A stretch of 30,102 nt of DNA from Microscillaceae bacterium. GTDB taxonomy: Bacteria; Bacteroidota; Bacteroidia; Cytophagales; Microscillaceae. This document shows, piece after piece, positions 15,878 to 24,333 of this stretch. Every line of letters starts with the position of its first letter. Position 1 is the stretch's first letter. The notes under the pieces were generated by a model. That model did not search any database. It saw only the letters and a list, made by a program, of their open reading frames with translations, and was not told the DNA's origin. The translations under genes were made by a program, and so were the position numbers. The stretch is taken from NCBI GenBank assembly GCA_003483885.1, contig DMXI01000528.1:1-30102 (forward strand), written 5' to 3'.

Positions 15878-16861
15878 TTACAATAACTTAGAGTTTGAAA
15901 CAGCTGGCACAATGTCCAGTATTTCTTCCATTTCTACTACCACACTAAAACATTTGTGCATCCGGTATTTATTACATACAATTTGGGCATACTTGCGAGA
16001 ATGGAATGGCCCTACCAAAAAAGCGTGCCCACCAGCAACTTCGCTTTTATGCAAAGTTGGCATAGTTCGCAAAATGGCCTCTTCTTGCTCTTTGCTTTGG
16101 GGTACAATGGCAATGCTGTACAACACAGTACTGGGGTCGTCATCTTCATATTGCTTAATTAACCCCATAAGCTCTTCCAATACTAGTTCTTCCTCTTCCG
16201 AAATTACCCCGTCGATACGTACCAACATATTGAGCACATCGCCTAGTTGTGATACTTGATCAATGGGTGGCAAGGTGTATAAATATTCCACCATAGAATC
16301 CCGTAATTCGCTAAAAGTAATGGGGTTATCCTGACCATTTTGCCTTGTAAATTCTTCCCAGTCAAAATGTATATTCCAAGATTCCGCAAATTGTTGGATA
16401 AATTCTTTTTCACTTTCGTCCAGCACTTCGTCAATGAGCGCCACCTTACTCAAAATACCAATAACTTTATGGGCTTGTGAGGGTCTGAAAAATGACTTGG
16501 CCAAATCAGCCGCTTCTTTACGCTCCAACCTAAGTGACTTTCTTACCAAGGTCCAGAATCCAATCTTTCTTTGACCAGCAACCCATACGCCAGCACCTAT
16601 AAAAATTTGAACAATGGCTGCAAACACCCAAAAAAAAGCATTAATAGCCCCTTGCCAATGTTGTGAAAAAGAAAAATTGAGGACAAAAACAGTACTGGTA
16701 AAAAAGCCAATAAACTTACCTGTAATAGATATACTCTCAGCCACTTTGCGTTCGTGTCGGCGTTTCCAAAGCTTATTGAGTGTTAGGTAAACCTCCATGA
16801 AAGTAAAACCAAGGGAAGCATAGGCGATAAAGCTTATGATGGTCTTAAACGTTTCAAACAT
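15878..16861 (-). CDS. Membrane protein with TerB-like domain and possible SPOR-like C-terminus
   Basis: The protein has 327 residues from the ATG at 16861. The frame runs back to a TTG at 16897, but the promoter box at 16895-16902 sits over that TTG, so transcription would start after it. Two to three membrane helices (about 7-27, 48-64, 76-98) precede a helical TerB-like domain (about 125-240) with acidic turns LIDEVLDESEKEF and RIDGVISEEEEL, which recall the metal-binding aspartates of TerB proteins. The last part (about 247-315) has strand-helix-strand character and a block H-A-F-L-V-G-P-F-H-S-R-K-Y-A-Q that looks like the second half of a SPOR fold; this match is tentative. TerB domains are linked to membrane stress and tellurite resistance. 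It has its own promoter and lies beside the pseudokinase gene. Confidence 0.6.
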   Translation of the reverse strand: MFETFKTIISFIAYASLGFTFMEVYLTLNKLWKRRHERKVAESISITGKFIGFFTSTVFVLNFSFSQHWQGAINAFFWVFAAIVQIFIGAGVWVAGQRKIGFWTLVRKSLRLERKEAADLAKSFFRPSQAHKVIGILSKVALIDEVLDESEKEFIQQFAESWNIHFDWEEFTRQNGQDNPITFSELRDSMVEYLYTLPPIDQVSQLGDVLNMLVRIDGVISEEEELVLEELMGLIKQYEDDDPSTVLYSIAIVPQSKEQEEAILRTMPTLHKSEVAGGHAFLVGPFHSRKYAQIVCNKYRMHKCFSVVVEMEEILDIVPAVSNSKLL

Positions 16862-16894
16862 AAATTTTGGTGGTTTTATAAGTTTACCCAGCCA

Positions 16895-16926
16895 CAAAAG
16901 TAGACAAAACGCTTATAAAAAGCCAA
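16895..16926 (-). promoter_or_regulatory. Promoter, TTG-N21-TACTTTTG
   Basis: On the minus strand, TTG (16926-16924) is followed after 21 bases by TACTTTTG (16902-16895), an exact TAnnTTTG match and the same octamer as the lysS promoter. The start of transcription would fall near 16888, about 27 bases before the ATG at 16861, which supports that start over the upstream TTG. Confidence 0.6.
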
Positions 16927-17025
16927 AAAAAGGGTTTTTAGTAGCCTTAGGTGTTCTTCTGAAAATGAGTAGATAGCAAATACTTTTTTAAATTATATCA
17001 TCAGTAATTAGGCAAAATAAAATAA

Positions 17026-18762
17026 CTATTCAACAATTTGTTGAGGAGTACCTAGCGGTAATTGGAATGAAAACGTTGTTCCTTTGCCATTTTCGGTAAC
17101 CACATTCATAGAGGTTTTGTGAGATTCCAGGGCTACCTTACAAAAAGTAAGATCAATGCCCGCAATGCCTTGGTCAGTAAATGAACGAGCATCCATTTCC
17201 ATGAGTGGTTTAAAAACCTTTTGAAATTCATCATATAAAATACTCGCTCCACTATCAGTAATTGTTAGCTCTAACCCTACGATTGGGCTGGCATCCGTAT
17301 TTTCATGAATTGGTTTTCCTGTAATAATCACTTTACCTCCAGTAATGGTATGTTGTATTGCCTTGCGAAAAAGCTTTTCAATAACTCGGCTAATCAAGCC
17401 TTTGTCAAATAACCCCCAGTACTGGGTTGGGATTTCATTGACTACTCCTACTCCCTTTTTATTAGCCCTTTCCATCCAAGGTTCAATGGTGTTTTGCACC
17501 ATTTGGTGAAAATTATAGTCTCCTTTTTTAATTTCAAGGGCCTGATTCAGGTATTGTTGGATTACGAGCATTTCTTCGGTATACTTTTTCATTTGGCTAC
17601 CTGCTCCTTTGATAGCTACCAAATCCTGGCTTCGCAATACCATATCAAGCGGTTTTTTCAAGTCTTGTACAATGGTTTCAGCAAGCTGTACTTTAGAATC
17701 TTTTACCTCATCGAGTTTTTTCTTTATAGCCAAAGACTCTTCTGTAATTTCCACTAGTTCTTCTTTTCGACCATCAATCTCAGACAAGTGACGTTGAATC
17801 GTATATTTTTTATCCTGAAGCTCATCTGTCTGGGAAGAAATCGTATCTTCTGCGTCTTCTAGTTTCGCTTTGGTAGTGAGTAATTCAGCATTTCTTTGCA
17901 TCAACTCTTGTTTTACCCGTTTACCTCTTCTGCCATTAAAATACAATTTAGCGGCTGAATAAGCTGCTACAATTACTCCTGCCAAGGCCAAAAACAGCAA
18001 AACAATGTTCCACCACTTACGACGATTATTGTCTGATTCTAATTTACCATTGATTCGTTGACGGTTAGAAGCCAGTGCCTTTTCAGACTTCAGGTCACGG
18101 TCAAGCTTTTCGATATCCTCTGCCTGACTTATCACTTGCTTTCGCAACAAAGTATTGTGCCTTCTAAGGCGACTCAACGCATTATCTTTTCGGAGCAATT
18201 CCTTTTGAACAGCCTGTAGTTTATCTTTAATATTAGCAGCTGTATTATTATTAATTTCCGAAGATTTATTCAGGTTTTTGATGAATACGCTCAGTAAATC
18301 GGCTGTTTCTGCATTGTTGGATAAACGTAGTCCTTTTTCTGCATAGTACATGGCCAACTTCATATTACCTGATTTTGCCTGCACTTCTGCCATATCCAGA
18401 TAGTTTTGGGGCGATGTTTTCAGGTTAAGTGCTTTGCGCGCATTTTGTTGAGTTGTATAATAATAATTAAGGGTGTTATTAGGTAGCGTAATCTTTTTCT
18501 GCTGATGCAACTCAATGATTTTATTCACATTTTCCAGCACTCCTGCCTGGTTGGCTCTTTGTTGATAAGCTTTTACTAACTTAAGGTAGGTATTGTAAGC
18601 ATTTTGGTAATCTCCAGCTTCTACAAATTTTTCCGCAGAAACCCCTAGTTCGCGCAGTTCTCCTGCAGGTTGACTGGTGAGCTTCGAGCCGGGTTGTGCT
18701 ATTATCATAGGTGCCCAAAAAAGCAGAAAAACTCCTAAACCTATCCTTAAATCTCTATACAT
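17026..18762 (-). CDS. TPR membrane protein with degenerate histidine-kinase domain (pseudokinase)
   Basis: The protein has 578 residues: signal peptide (1-22), TPR-like helices (about 40-165), a coiled coil (175-245), a membrane helix (250-272), a long cytoplasmic coiled coil (280-360), then a region that aligns with the dimerisation and ATPase domains of TPR histidine kinases. The catalytic residues are replaced: the phospho-acceptor site reads V-Q366-D-L-K-K-P-L (Gln for His), the N-box reads KLFRKAIQHT with K467 for the essential Asn, and the first G-box is DSGASI (second Gly lost). The overall fold seems kept (GTTFSFQLPLG at the end). It should therefore neither phosphorylate itself nor bind ATP normally. 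It starts 43 bases after the kinase-cyclase stop, so it is probably its operon partner and may be an allosteric adaptor. No frameshift or stop is seen; the ORF is under selection as a protein. Confidence 0.8.
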   Translation of the reverse strand: MYRDLRIGLGVFLLFWAPMIIAQPGSKLTSQPAGELRELGVSAEKFVEAGDYQNAYNTYLKLVKAYQQRANQAGVLENVNKIIELHQQKKITLPNNTLNYYYTTQQNARKALNLKTSPQNYLDMAEVQAKSGNMKLAMYYAEKGLRLSNNAETADLLSVFIKNLNKSSEINNNTAANIKDKLQAVQKELLRKDNALSRLRRHNTLLRKQVISQAEDIEKLDRDLKSEKALASNRQRINGKLESDNNRRKWWNIVLLFLALAGVIVAAYSAAKLYFNGRRGKRVKQELMQRNAELLTTKAKLEDAEDTISSQTDELQDKKYTIQRHLSEIDGRKEELVEITEESLAIKKKLDEVKDSKVQLAETIVQDLKKPLDMVLRSQDLVAIKGAGSQMKKYTEEMLVIQQYLNQALEIKKGDYNFHQMVQNTIEPWMERANKKGVGVVNEIPTQYWGLFDKGLISRVIEKLFRKAIQHTITGGKVIITGKPIHENTDASPIVGLELTITDSGASILYDEFQKVFKPLMEMDARSFTDQGIAGIDLTFCKVALESHKTSMNVVTENGKGTTFSFQLPLGTPQQIVE

Positions 18763-18783
18763 TGTGATTCATTTATTTAAGAT

Positions 18784-18798
18784 CTGATCTGAGATCAG
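18784..18798. other. Intercistronic hairpin
   Basis: CTGATCT-G-AGATCAG is a perfect 7-bp palindrome around one base, within the 43-base gap between the kinase-cyclase and pseudokinase genes. It could set their expression ratio by pausing transcription or protecting RNA. It has no U-tract and is not a full terminator. Confidence 0.4.
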
Positions 18799-18805
18799 GT
18801 GTCAT

Positions 18806-21800
18806 TTATGCGTTCGTCTTTAGCTTATCCCAGAAAGCTTCATTGGGTATAAACCCCTGATTATCAGAAGAAAATTCAGGTTTAATTCGTTTTACAAAAT
18901 ACATCTCTACTTCACCTTTTCCTTTGGCTTTCACTTTCCCTCTCGATTCAACCTCAAAATAGTCTTTTACCAATTCATAAGTGTTTTGAGAAATATTTAC
19001 CTCCCCTACTGCACCACTGCTTTCCATTCGAGCCGCAGTATTTACAGCATCTCCCCATACATCATATGCAAATTTTTTCTTCCCAATTACGCCTGCTATT
19101 ACTTCTCCTGTATTGATTCCTAACCTTACGTCCCAGCATTGCTTATCCTCTCCATTGCGTTCTCTCTCTGCACGCTTTTCCTGTACATAATGTTGAATCG
19201 CCAAACCAGCCAATACAGCATCTACCGGGTTGGTTGTATTGGATTGAGGGATGCCCCCTGCTGCCATATATGCATCGCCTATAGTTTTGATTTTTTCTAG
19301 GTTATACTTTTCCATGATTTCATCAAAACCAGCAAAATATTCATTTAAGTTTTCTACCAGCTCTCGCCCGTCCATTTCAGAAGCATGCTCCGTAAACCCT
19401 TTAAAATCAGTAAACAATACAGAACTCATACTGTAATACTTTACTGGAGCTTTGCCATTTTGTTTCAATTCACTGGCCACTTCTTCTGGCAAGATATTCA
19501 ATAACAATGCATTGATCTCTTGAGTACGTTCTTCTATTTTTTGCTCAAGGGTAGCGTTGTACTCTTTCAATTTTTCATTAGCAGTTTGCAGATTTTCGCT
19601 GGTGAGTTTGAGTAATACGTGTGTCTTGATACGAGAAAGCAATTCTATTTTCGAGAAAGGCTTGGTTAAATAATCGTTGGCTCCTGCATCAAAACCCTCA
19701 ACAATATCTTTTGGTTGATTTTTGGCAGTCAACATCAATATTGGCAATTCTACCAATGGATTTTTCTCCCTGACTTTGCGACATACCTCATAACCTGACA
19801 TCTTAGGCATCATTACATCCAGCAACACAATATCAAAAGGTTCTTCGCTTTTTTCAATAATTTCCAGGGCTTTTATCCCGTTGGAAGCTTGTGTAACATG
19901 GTAGTTTTGGATAGATAAATGATTTTCTAAGACTTGTAAATTTACTGGTTCATCGTCTACCACCAAAATTTTTACCTGATAATTACTATTAATGTGCGCC
20001 ATAAGGCGTTCATTGCTCTCTATATTTTCCAAATCAGGCGCAGTGGAGAAGCTTTCATCAAACGCAGATTGATTCAACAAGGCTTCATCAGTATCATTTT
20101 CAGACAGTACTCCATTTACAGTAGGCATATGGGTAGTTTTCAATGCTGTTTCCCGTTTTTTGCGCTCAATATTCTGATTTTGCGAAATAGGTAACGTAAA
20201 GACAAACTCGGATCCCTTGCCTAATTCTGAAATTACCTCAATGGTTCCCCCATGTAACTCTACCAATTTTTTAGAAATGGCCAATCCTAAGCCAGTACCT
20301 CCATAAATTCGGGAAGTGGACCCATCTTCTTGCTCAAACGATTCAAAAATACGACTTTGATTTGTAGGCGAAATCCCAATCCCAGTATCTTTGACACTCA
20401 CGCTCAAAAAGGCATCAGTGGTTTTGGCAGAAAGTGTCACCTCTCCTTGCTCGGTAAACTTGATAGCATTGCCAATTAAATTATATAAAATTTGTTGTAA
20501 TCGGTTTTCATCACCCTCTATAATAGGAATATTTTCGTCAATCATATTGACCAACTGCAAGTTTTTATCTCCAATTAGCTCTTGGCTAATCCTCACTACT
20601 ACATCTACAATGGCATAAAAATCAGTAGGTTTACGCTGAATACCCAATTCGTGATCTTCCATTTTAGAAAAATCTAAAATATCATTTACCAATGTAGACA
20701 AACGTATAGCACTGGTATTGATCAGTTCAAGGTTACTGGTGAGTTTCTCATTCAACTGACCAGCGGCCCCATCAATCAAAGATTCGGTTAAACCAATGAT
20801 ACCATTCAATGGAGTACGTATCTCGTGAGAGGTATTAGCCAGAAACTCAGACTTATATTTGTTAGCCAACTCTAGCTGTTCGGTACGTTGGGCTAATTCA
20901 AGGCGGGCTTTTTCCAAGGTAGAGTTTTGTTTTTTCAATTCTTCTTGTTGACTTTTCAACTCTTCCTGGTTTTGCTCAAGGCGAACATTTACTTCGTTAA
21001 TGTCATTGGTATGCTTCTCTAAAGCTTCATTACGTAATTGTAACTCCTCCGATGTGGCTCGTAATTCTTCTTGCGATTGTGCCAACTCTTGTGCCTTGTG
21101 TTCTGCTTCTTGCTTAGATTCTTCTGTAAGCACCAACAATCGCCTTACCTCTTCAGTTTGCTGAGCCGAATGCAAGTAAGTAGTCAGAATACGATTTGCT
21201 TCATCTAAAAAGCGTTGTTTCAAGTCTGTAAACTCCTCAAACGAAGCTAATTCAATAACGCCATGAAGTTCAGATTCAAAAACCAGCGGCATGGCATAAA
21301 TAAACAAAGGAGCCTCACTTACTACCCCTGAATTGATCACCGATTGTTGGCGGGTTACGTTTTTCAATAATATAGGCTTTTGCTCCAAGGCCACTTGCCC
21401 AACCAAACCTTCACCTAGTTTATAAGTATTTGAAATCTCGTTTCTTTCTTTGAAAGCAAAGGTTGCATACAGACTGAGGTGTTTTTCTTCTTTGTCAAAA
21501 AGGTAAATAACCCCTTGAGCCGCTCCCACATAACGTGCCACAAAACTAATGGATTCACGGCAAATTTTTTCAAGAGAGATATCACTGGATATGTCTTTGC
21601 TCAGTTGATTAATGCCGTCTTTAATCCAGTTTTCTTGCTCATTCTTTGTTTTATTCTCACTAAGACTTTTTGTCATTTGTTGCAAGGCAATACTTAATTC
21701 ATCCTGGTCACTTCTCAGGTCAATTTGCACCGAGAAGTTTCCTTTGGCAATTTCGTTGGCCTGCATAATCACCTTTTTAAAATTATCAATCATTTGATTG

Positions 21801-22690
21801 ATAGAGTTTGACAAAGAATCTTTGGCACTTTTTACTTTGAGAGTATTGGCCATATGTCCTCTAGACAACTCAGCGGTTACAGCTCCTATCTCTCGGAATG
21901 TATTGACCATTTGTCTTACCGAACCATAAATTCCTTTATTTTGCCCAGAATCAAAATGTATATCCAAGTCACCATCTGAAGAAACCCGATGTGCTACACT
22001 AGCAATCAAATAAGGTTCTCCACCTATCTGATCCCGTATATTGCTCGATATACCCATAGAAATCAAGATTCCTAGTATAATAGCCACTACCAGTATCACC
22101 CCAATCTCCTCAATTGACTTCACATGAATGTATTCGCTTTCGTCTACAGCCTGCCTGCTCCCATCGTTGTTTACTTCAATGATTCGGTTGAGCTTATCTT
22201 GAATATTTCTAATAGCTTTCGCATTCTCCCCCGATAAAATTAATTTTGTAGCCTCCTCGATTTTCCCTTGCCTCGATAATTCCAATACTGGCGCAGAAAG
22301 ACGTGAAAAATAATCTTGACGCATTTTTTTCACTTCACGAAGCAATTTTTTTTCATTGTCTCTCACAATGATTTTTTCGTATCTGTCCAGACTCTTGCGA
22401 AGTTTTCTACGAATATTGGCCATTTCTTCCTCAATCTGCTTTTTGGTAACAGCATCCGAGGAATTGATATGTTGAAATTCGCTGATTCGATAAAAACCCA
22501 AGTTTGCATTAAACTCTGAAATTTCACGAATATTAATCAACCATGTCTCATTGATTTCTTTAGTTTTACCATGCAGTTTTTCCAGCTGTTGAATAGAAAA
22601 TGTTGTCATGGCAAGCATTAACACCAACAATACACCAAATCCAATCCATAGTCTTCTTCTGATAGGAAGTTTAGAAAACCATTTATTCAT
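18806..22690 (-). CDS. Membrane sensor kinase-receiver-adenylate cyclase fusion
   Basis: The protein has 1294 residues. A membrane helix (about 13-31), a four-helix-bundle periplasmic sensor (35-193), a second helix (194-213) and HAMP-type segments (to about 345) are followed by a GAF domain (355-505), a coiled coil (510-612), and a kinase with H622 (SHEIRTPLN), N741, D768-x-G770-x-G772 and G800-L-G802. A receiver follows (905-1025) with D912-D913, phospho-acceptor D958 and K1010, then a short coiled coil (1035-1062) and a class III nucleotide cyclase (about 1080-1268). The cyclase has both metal aspartates (D1095 in FTDFKGFT, D1139 in GDAYM), K1135 and D1210 (adenine selection), and N1217 and R1221 (transition state). 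All active sites look intact, so a cAMP-producing enzyme switched by phosphotransfer to its own receiver is predicted. Cyanobacterial CyaC-type proteins have a related plan. It is flanked by an output-less sensor and a pseudokinase. Confidence 0.9.
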   Translation of the reverse strand: MNKWFSKLPIRRRLWIGFGVLLVLMLAMTTFSIQQLEKLHGKTKEINETWLINIREISEFNANLGFYRISEFQHINSSDAVTKKQIEEEMANIRRKLRKSLDRYEKIIVRDNEKKLLREVKKMRQDYFSRLSAPVLELSRQGKIEEATKLILSGENAKAIRNIQDKLNRIIEVNNDGSRQAVDESEYIHVKSIEEIGVILVVAIILGILISMGISSNIRDQIGGEPYLIASVAHRVSSDGDLDIHFDSGQNKGIYGSVRQMVNTFREIGAVTAELSRGHMANTLKVKSAKDSLSNSINQMIDNFKKVIMQANEIAKGNFSVQIDLRSDQDELSIALQQMTKSLSENKTKNEQENWIKDGINQLSKDISSDISLEKICRESISFVARYVGAAQGVIYLFDKEEKHLSLYATFAFKERNEISNTYKLGEGLVGQVALEQKPILLKNVTRQQSVINSGVVSEAPLFIYAMPLVFESELHGVIELASFEEFTDLKQRFLDEANRILTTYLHSAQQTEEVRRLLVLTEESKQEAEHKAQELAQSQEELRATSEELQLRNEALEKHTNDINEVNVRLEQNQEELKSQQEELKKQNSTLEKARLELAQRTEQLELANKYKSEFLANTSHEIRTPLNGIIGLTESLIDGAAGQLNEKLTSNLELINTSAIRLSTLVNDILDFSKMEDHELGIQRKPTDFYAIVDVVVRISQELIGDKNLQLVNMIDENIPIIEGDENRLQQILYNLIGNAIKFTEQGEVTLSAKTTDAFLSVSVKDTGIGISPTNQSRIFESFEQEDGSTSRIYGGTGLGLAISKKLVELHGGTIEVISELGKGSEFVFTLPISQNQNIERKKRETALKTTHMPTVNGVLSENDTDEALLNQSAFDESFSTAPDLENIESNERLMAHINSNYQVKILVVDDEPVNLQVLENHLSIQNYHVTQASNGIKALEIIEKSEEPFDIVLLDVMMPKMSGYEVCRKVREKNPLVELPILMLTAKNQPKDIVEGFDAGANDYLTKPFSKIELLSRIKTHVLLKLTSENLQTANEKLKEYNATLEQKIEERTQEINALLLNILPEEVASELKQNGKAPVKYYSMSSVLFTDFKGFTEHASEMDGRELVENLNEYFAGFDEIMEKYNLEKIKTIGDAYMAAGGIPQSNTTNPVDAVLAGLAIQHYVQEKRAERERNGEDKQCWDVRLGINTGEVIAGVIGKKKFAYDVWGDAVNTAARMESSGAVGEVNISQNTYELVKDYFEVESRGKVKAKGKGEVEMYFVKRIKPEFSSDNQGFIPNEAFWDKLKTNA

Positions 22691-22754
22691 ATAGCTTATT
22701 ATTTGTTAGGGTCACAAGGCACCAATCTAGATTCCTTGATTAAATTATCTCTAA

Positions 22755-22776
22755 GAAGCTTGTGTAAGTAAGCTTC
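22755..22776. other. Hairpin between sensor and kinase-cyclase genes
   Basis: GAAGCTT (22755-22761) pairs with AAGCTTC (22770-22776) across an 8-base loop, in the 111-base gap between the two genes. No U-run follows on the minus strand, so read-through and operon transcription remain likely. I found no TAnnTTTG box in this gap. Confidence 0.4.
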
Positions 22777-22801
22777 CAAAATCGTATGCACAAATTCAAT
22801 A

Positions 22802-24178
22802 CTAATTTAGCTGTTTTTTGAGTAAAAAGTGTTCTTTAGCCTTGTATACTATCCATTTTTTTCGCTTGTAAAAATACCACAGGATCAAAATCACCATTAT
22901 TAGCCAAACACTTAGAGTAGTTACATAGATCATTAAATATTTTTCTTTTTTATATAATTTTTTTGTGGCAATGTCATAGTGTTGGTCTAATGCTAACAAT
23001 ATTTTGTTAAAACCTGTATGGAATTGTTGGATGTACAAAGCGTTTTGTCCTTGTACATATGACACATCGTCGGGTGAGATCAAATTGCTGAGAGAATCTG
23101 GCTGAAAAGTGGTAGGTAATAGTAAATATAACGCTTTTATGCGATCGTGTTGAAAGGAGAAAACCATAGAAGGTACCACCATCTCCGAAAAATAGGTCGC
23201 TCTTAAATGGTATAATTTAGTAACTTCTTTCTTAAATTTCTTTTCCTGCTTATTCCTACAGTCACGCAAGGCTTGCCTAATTGACCGTCTAAAAACGGCC
23301 ATTTCTTCCTCTAACTGTTTCTTTATCAAGCGAGAAGAATCTAAGACATGTCGACATTCAAGCGTTGAATAATGATTAAAGTAAGTCATAAAGTTAACAA
23401 ACCGTGCATAGTCTTCCACCAACCCTTGTTTAGCGGCATAGTGAGGAAGCGGTTTTTCCCATAAAACTCCCAACACGACAATATTGCCTAGAATAATGAC
23501 AGGTAATAGTCGTCTTAAAAGCATTACCCGATATATTTTCTCGAAAAAAGATTGGATAAAAATGAATCCTAAGATAGAAAATATTATAAAAGCCCCAGCT
23601 ACTTGACTTACCCCTAAAGCCAGCATTTTGTAAGCTTTCTTTTCTGGCTCTAAGAGCTTCCTTGATTGATCAGGCAACCATTCTATGACTTCCTGAAATA
23701 GCTCCTCCAGCCTTTCTAATAAAACTCTGTGGTGGCCATGCATCAAGTCACTCAACGCTTCTCGATTATTTTCTTGGGCAACTAATTGCTTGATCTGCTC
23801 TGAGTTTTGACGGTACTTTGTCAAAGTAGAACTGATATTGTCTATCAATGGAGTCGTCAAAATATCATGTGCCCGATAAACTTTTATAGAGACCTGAATT
23901 TTATTCCACAGGCTATCTATTTGTTGGTTTAATAACTTTTGTTGGTCTTTTTTATCAGTTGTTACCAAATAAAACTCTCGCAGTTCATAGTATCCCAGAT
24001 AAACGTAAGCTTTGCCAATAGCACGCACTCCTTGCTCACTTTTAACAAGTGGCTCTTTTTGTTGATTTACCTGATGAATATTTACAAAAAAATAAATCAA
24101 CAAAAGCATCAAAATCCCCAAAAAGGAAAGTGATACAATAAAGAAAATACGTGGCGTTTTGTATGGGCTATGCGCCAT
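22802..24178 (-). CDS. Double four-helix-bundle membrane sensor without output domain
   Basis: The protein has 458 residues from the ATG at 24178; the frame is open to a TTG at 24280, but the ATG (MAHSPYKTPRIFF) gives a normal first membrane segment. Four membrane helices (about 11-32, 186-210, 224-240, 414-436) enclose two periplasmic helical bundles (about 33-185 and 241-413). Only about 22 basic residues follow the last helix; there is no HAMP, kinase, cyclase or methylation domain. The second bundle aligns without gaps to the sensor bundle of the downstream kinase-cyclase (17 identities in 42 positions, including KKQ-x-EEEMA-x-x-RR), and the first shares LGYYELREF-like residues. It may pair with that kinase in the membrane as a co-receptor or inhibitor. 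It may be a duplicated sensor that lost its output. Confidence 0.7.
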   Translation of the reverse strand: MAHSPYKTPRIFFIVSLSFLGILMLLLIYFFVNIHQVNQQKEPLVKSEQGVRAIGKAYVYLGYYELREFYLVTTDKKDQQKLLNQQIDSLWNKIQVSIKVYRAHDILTTPLIDNISSTLTKYRQNSEQIKQLVAQENNREALSDLMHGHHRVLLERLEELFQEVIEWLPDQSRKLLEPEKKAYKMLALGVSQVAGAFIIFSILGFIFIQSFFEKIYRVMLLRRLLPVIILGNIVVLGVLWEKPLPHYAAKQGLVEDYARFVNFMTYFNHYSTLECRHVLDSSRLIKKQLEEEMAVFRRSIRQALRDCRNKQEKKFKKEVTKLYHLRATYFSEMVVPSMVFSFQHDRIKALYLLLPTTFQPDSLSNLISPDDVSYVQGQNALYIQQFHTGFNKILLALDQHYDIATKKLYKKEKYLMIYVTTLSVWLIMVILILWYFYKRKKWIVYKAKEHFLLKKQLN

Positions 24179-24258
24179 AAGGTTAAAATAATTGTTAGCA
24201 ATTCTAATTCTCCTAATAATTGGTAACTTAAAAATTTCCCAGAAAAAAACATAATTAT

Positions 24259-24274
24259 GGAAAGTATCCTTTCC
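24259..24274. promoter_or_regulatory. Palindrome in divergent promoter region
   Basis: GGAAAG-TATC-CTTTCC has 6-base perfect arms and is symmetric at 14 of 16 positions. It lies 81 bases upstream of the sensor ATG (24178) and 60 bases upstream of the porin ATG (24334), in a gap that must carry both promoters. It is a candidate operator for coordinate control. Confidence 0.4.
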
Positions 24275-24333
24275 GTACAATTTTTGTTAGCTTGGGTTTT
24301 GTTTCAAAATCAAAAAATCTATCTAACTATACA

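Noticed and set aside
15912..16259. 115-codon plus-strand Ser-rich ORF
   Set aside because: It is antisense to the TerB-like gene. The Ser runs are the reverse of acidic Glu-rich codons.
22802..24178. Sensor protein as a pseudogene remnant of a chemoreceptor
   Set aside because: The frame is intact, ends in a natural basic tail soon after the last helix, and no decayed signalling domain is visible in the 111 bases downstream.
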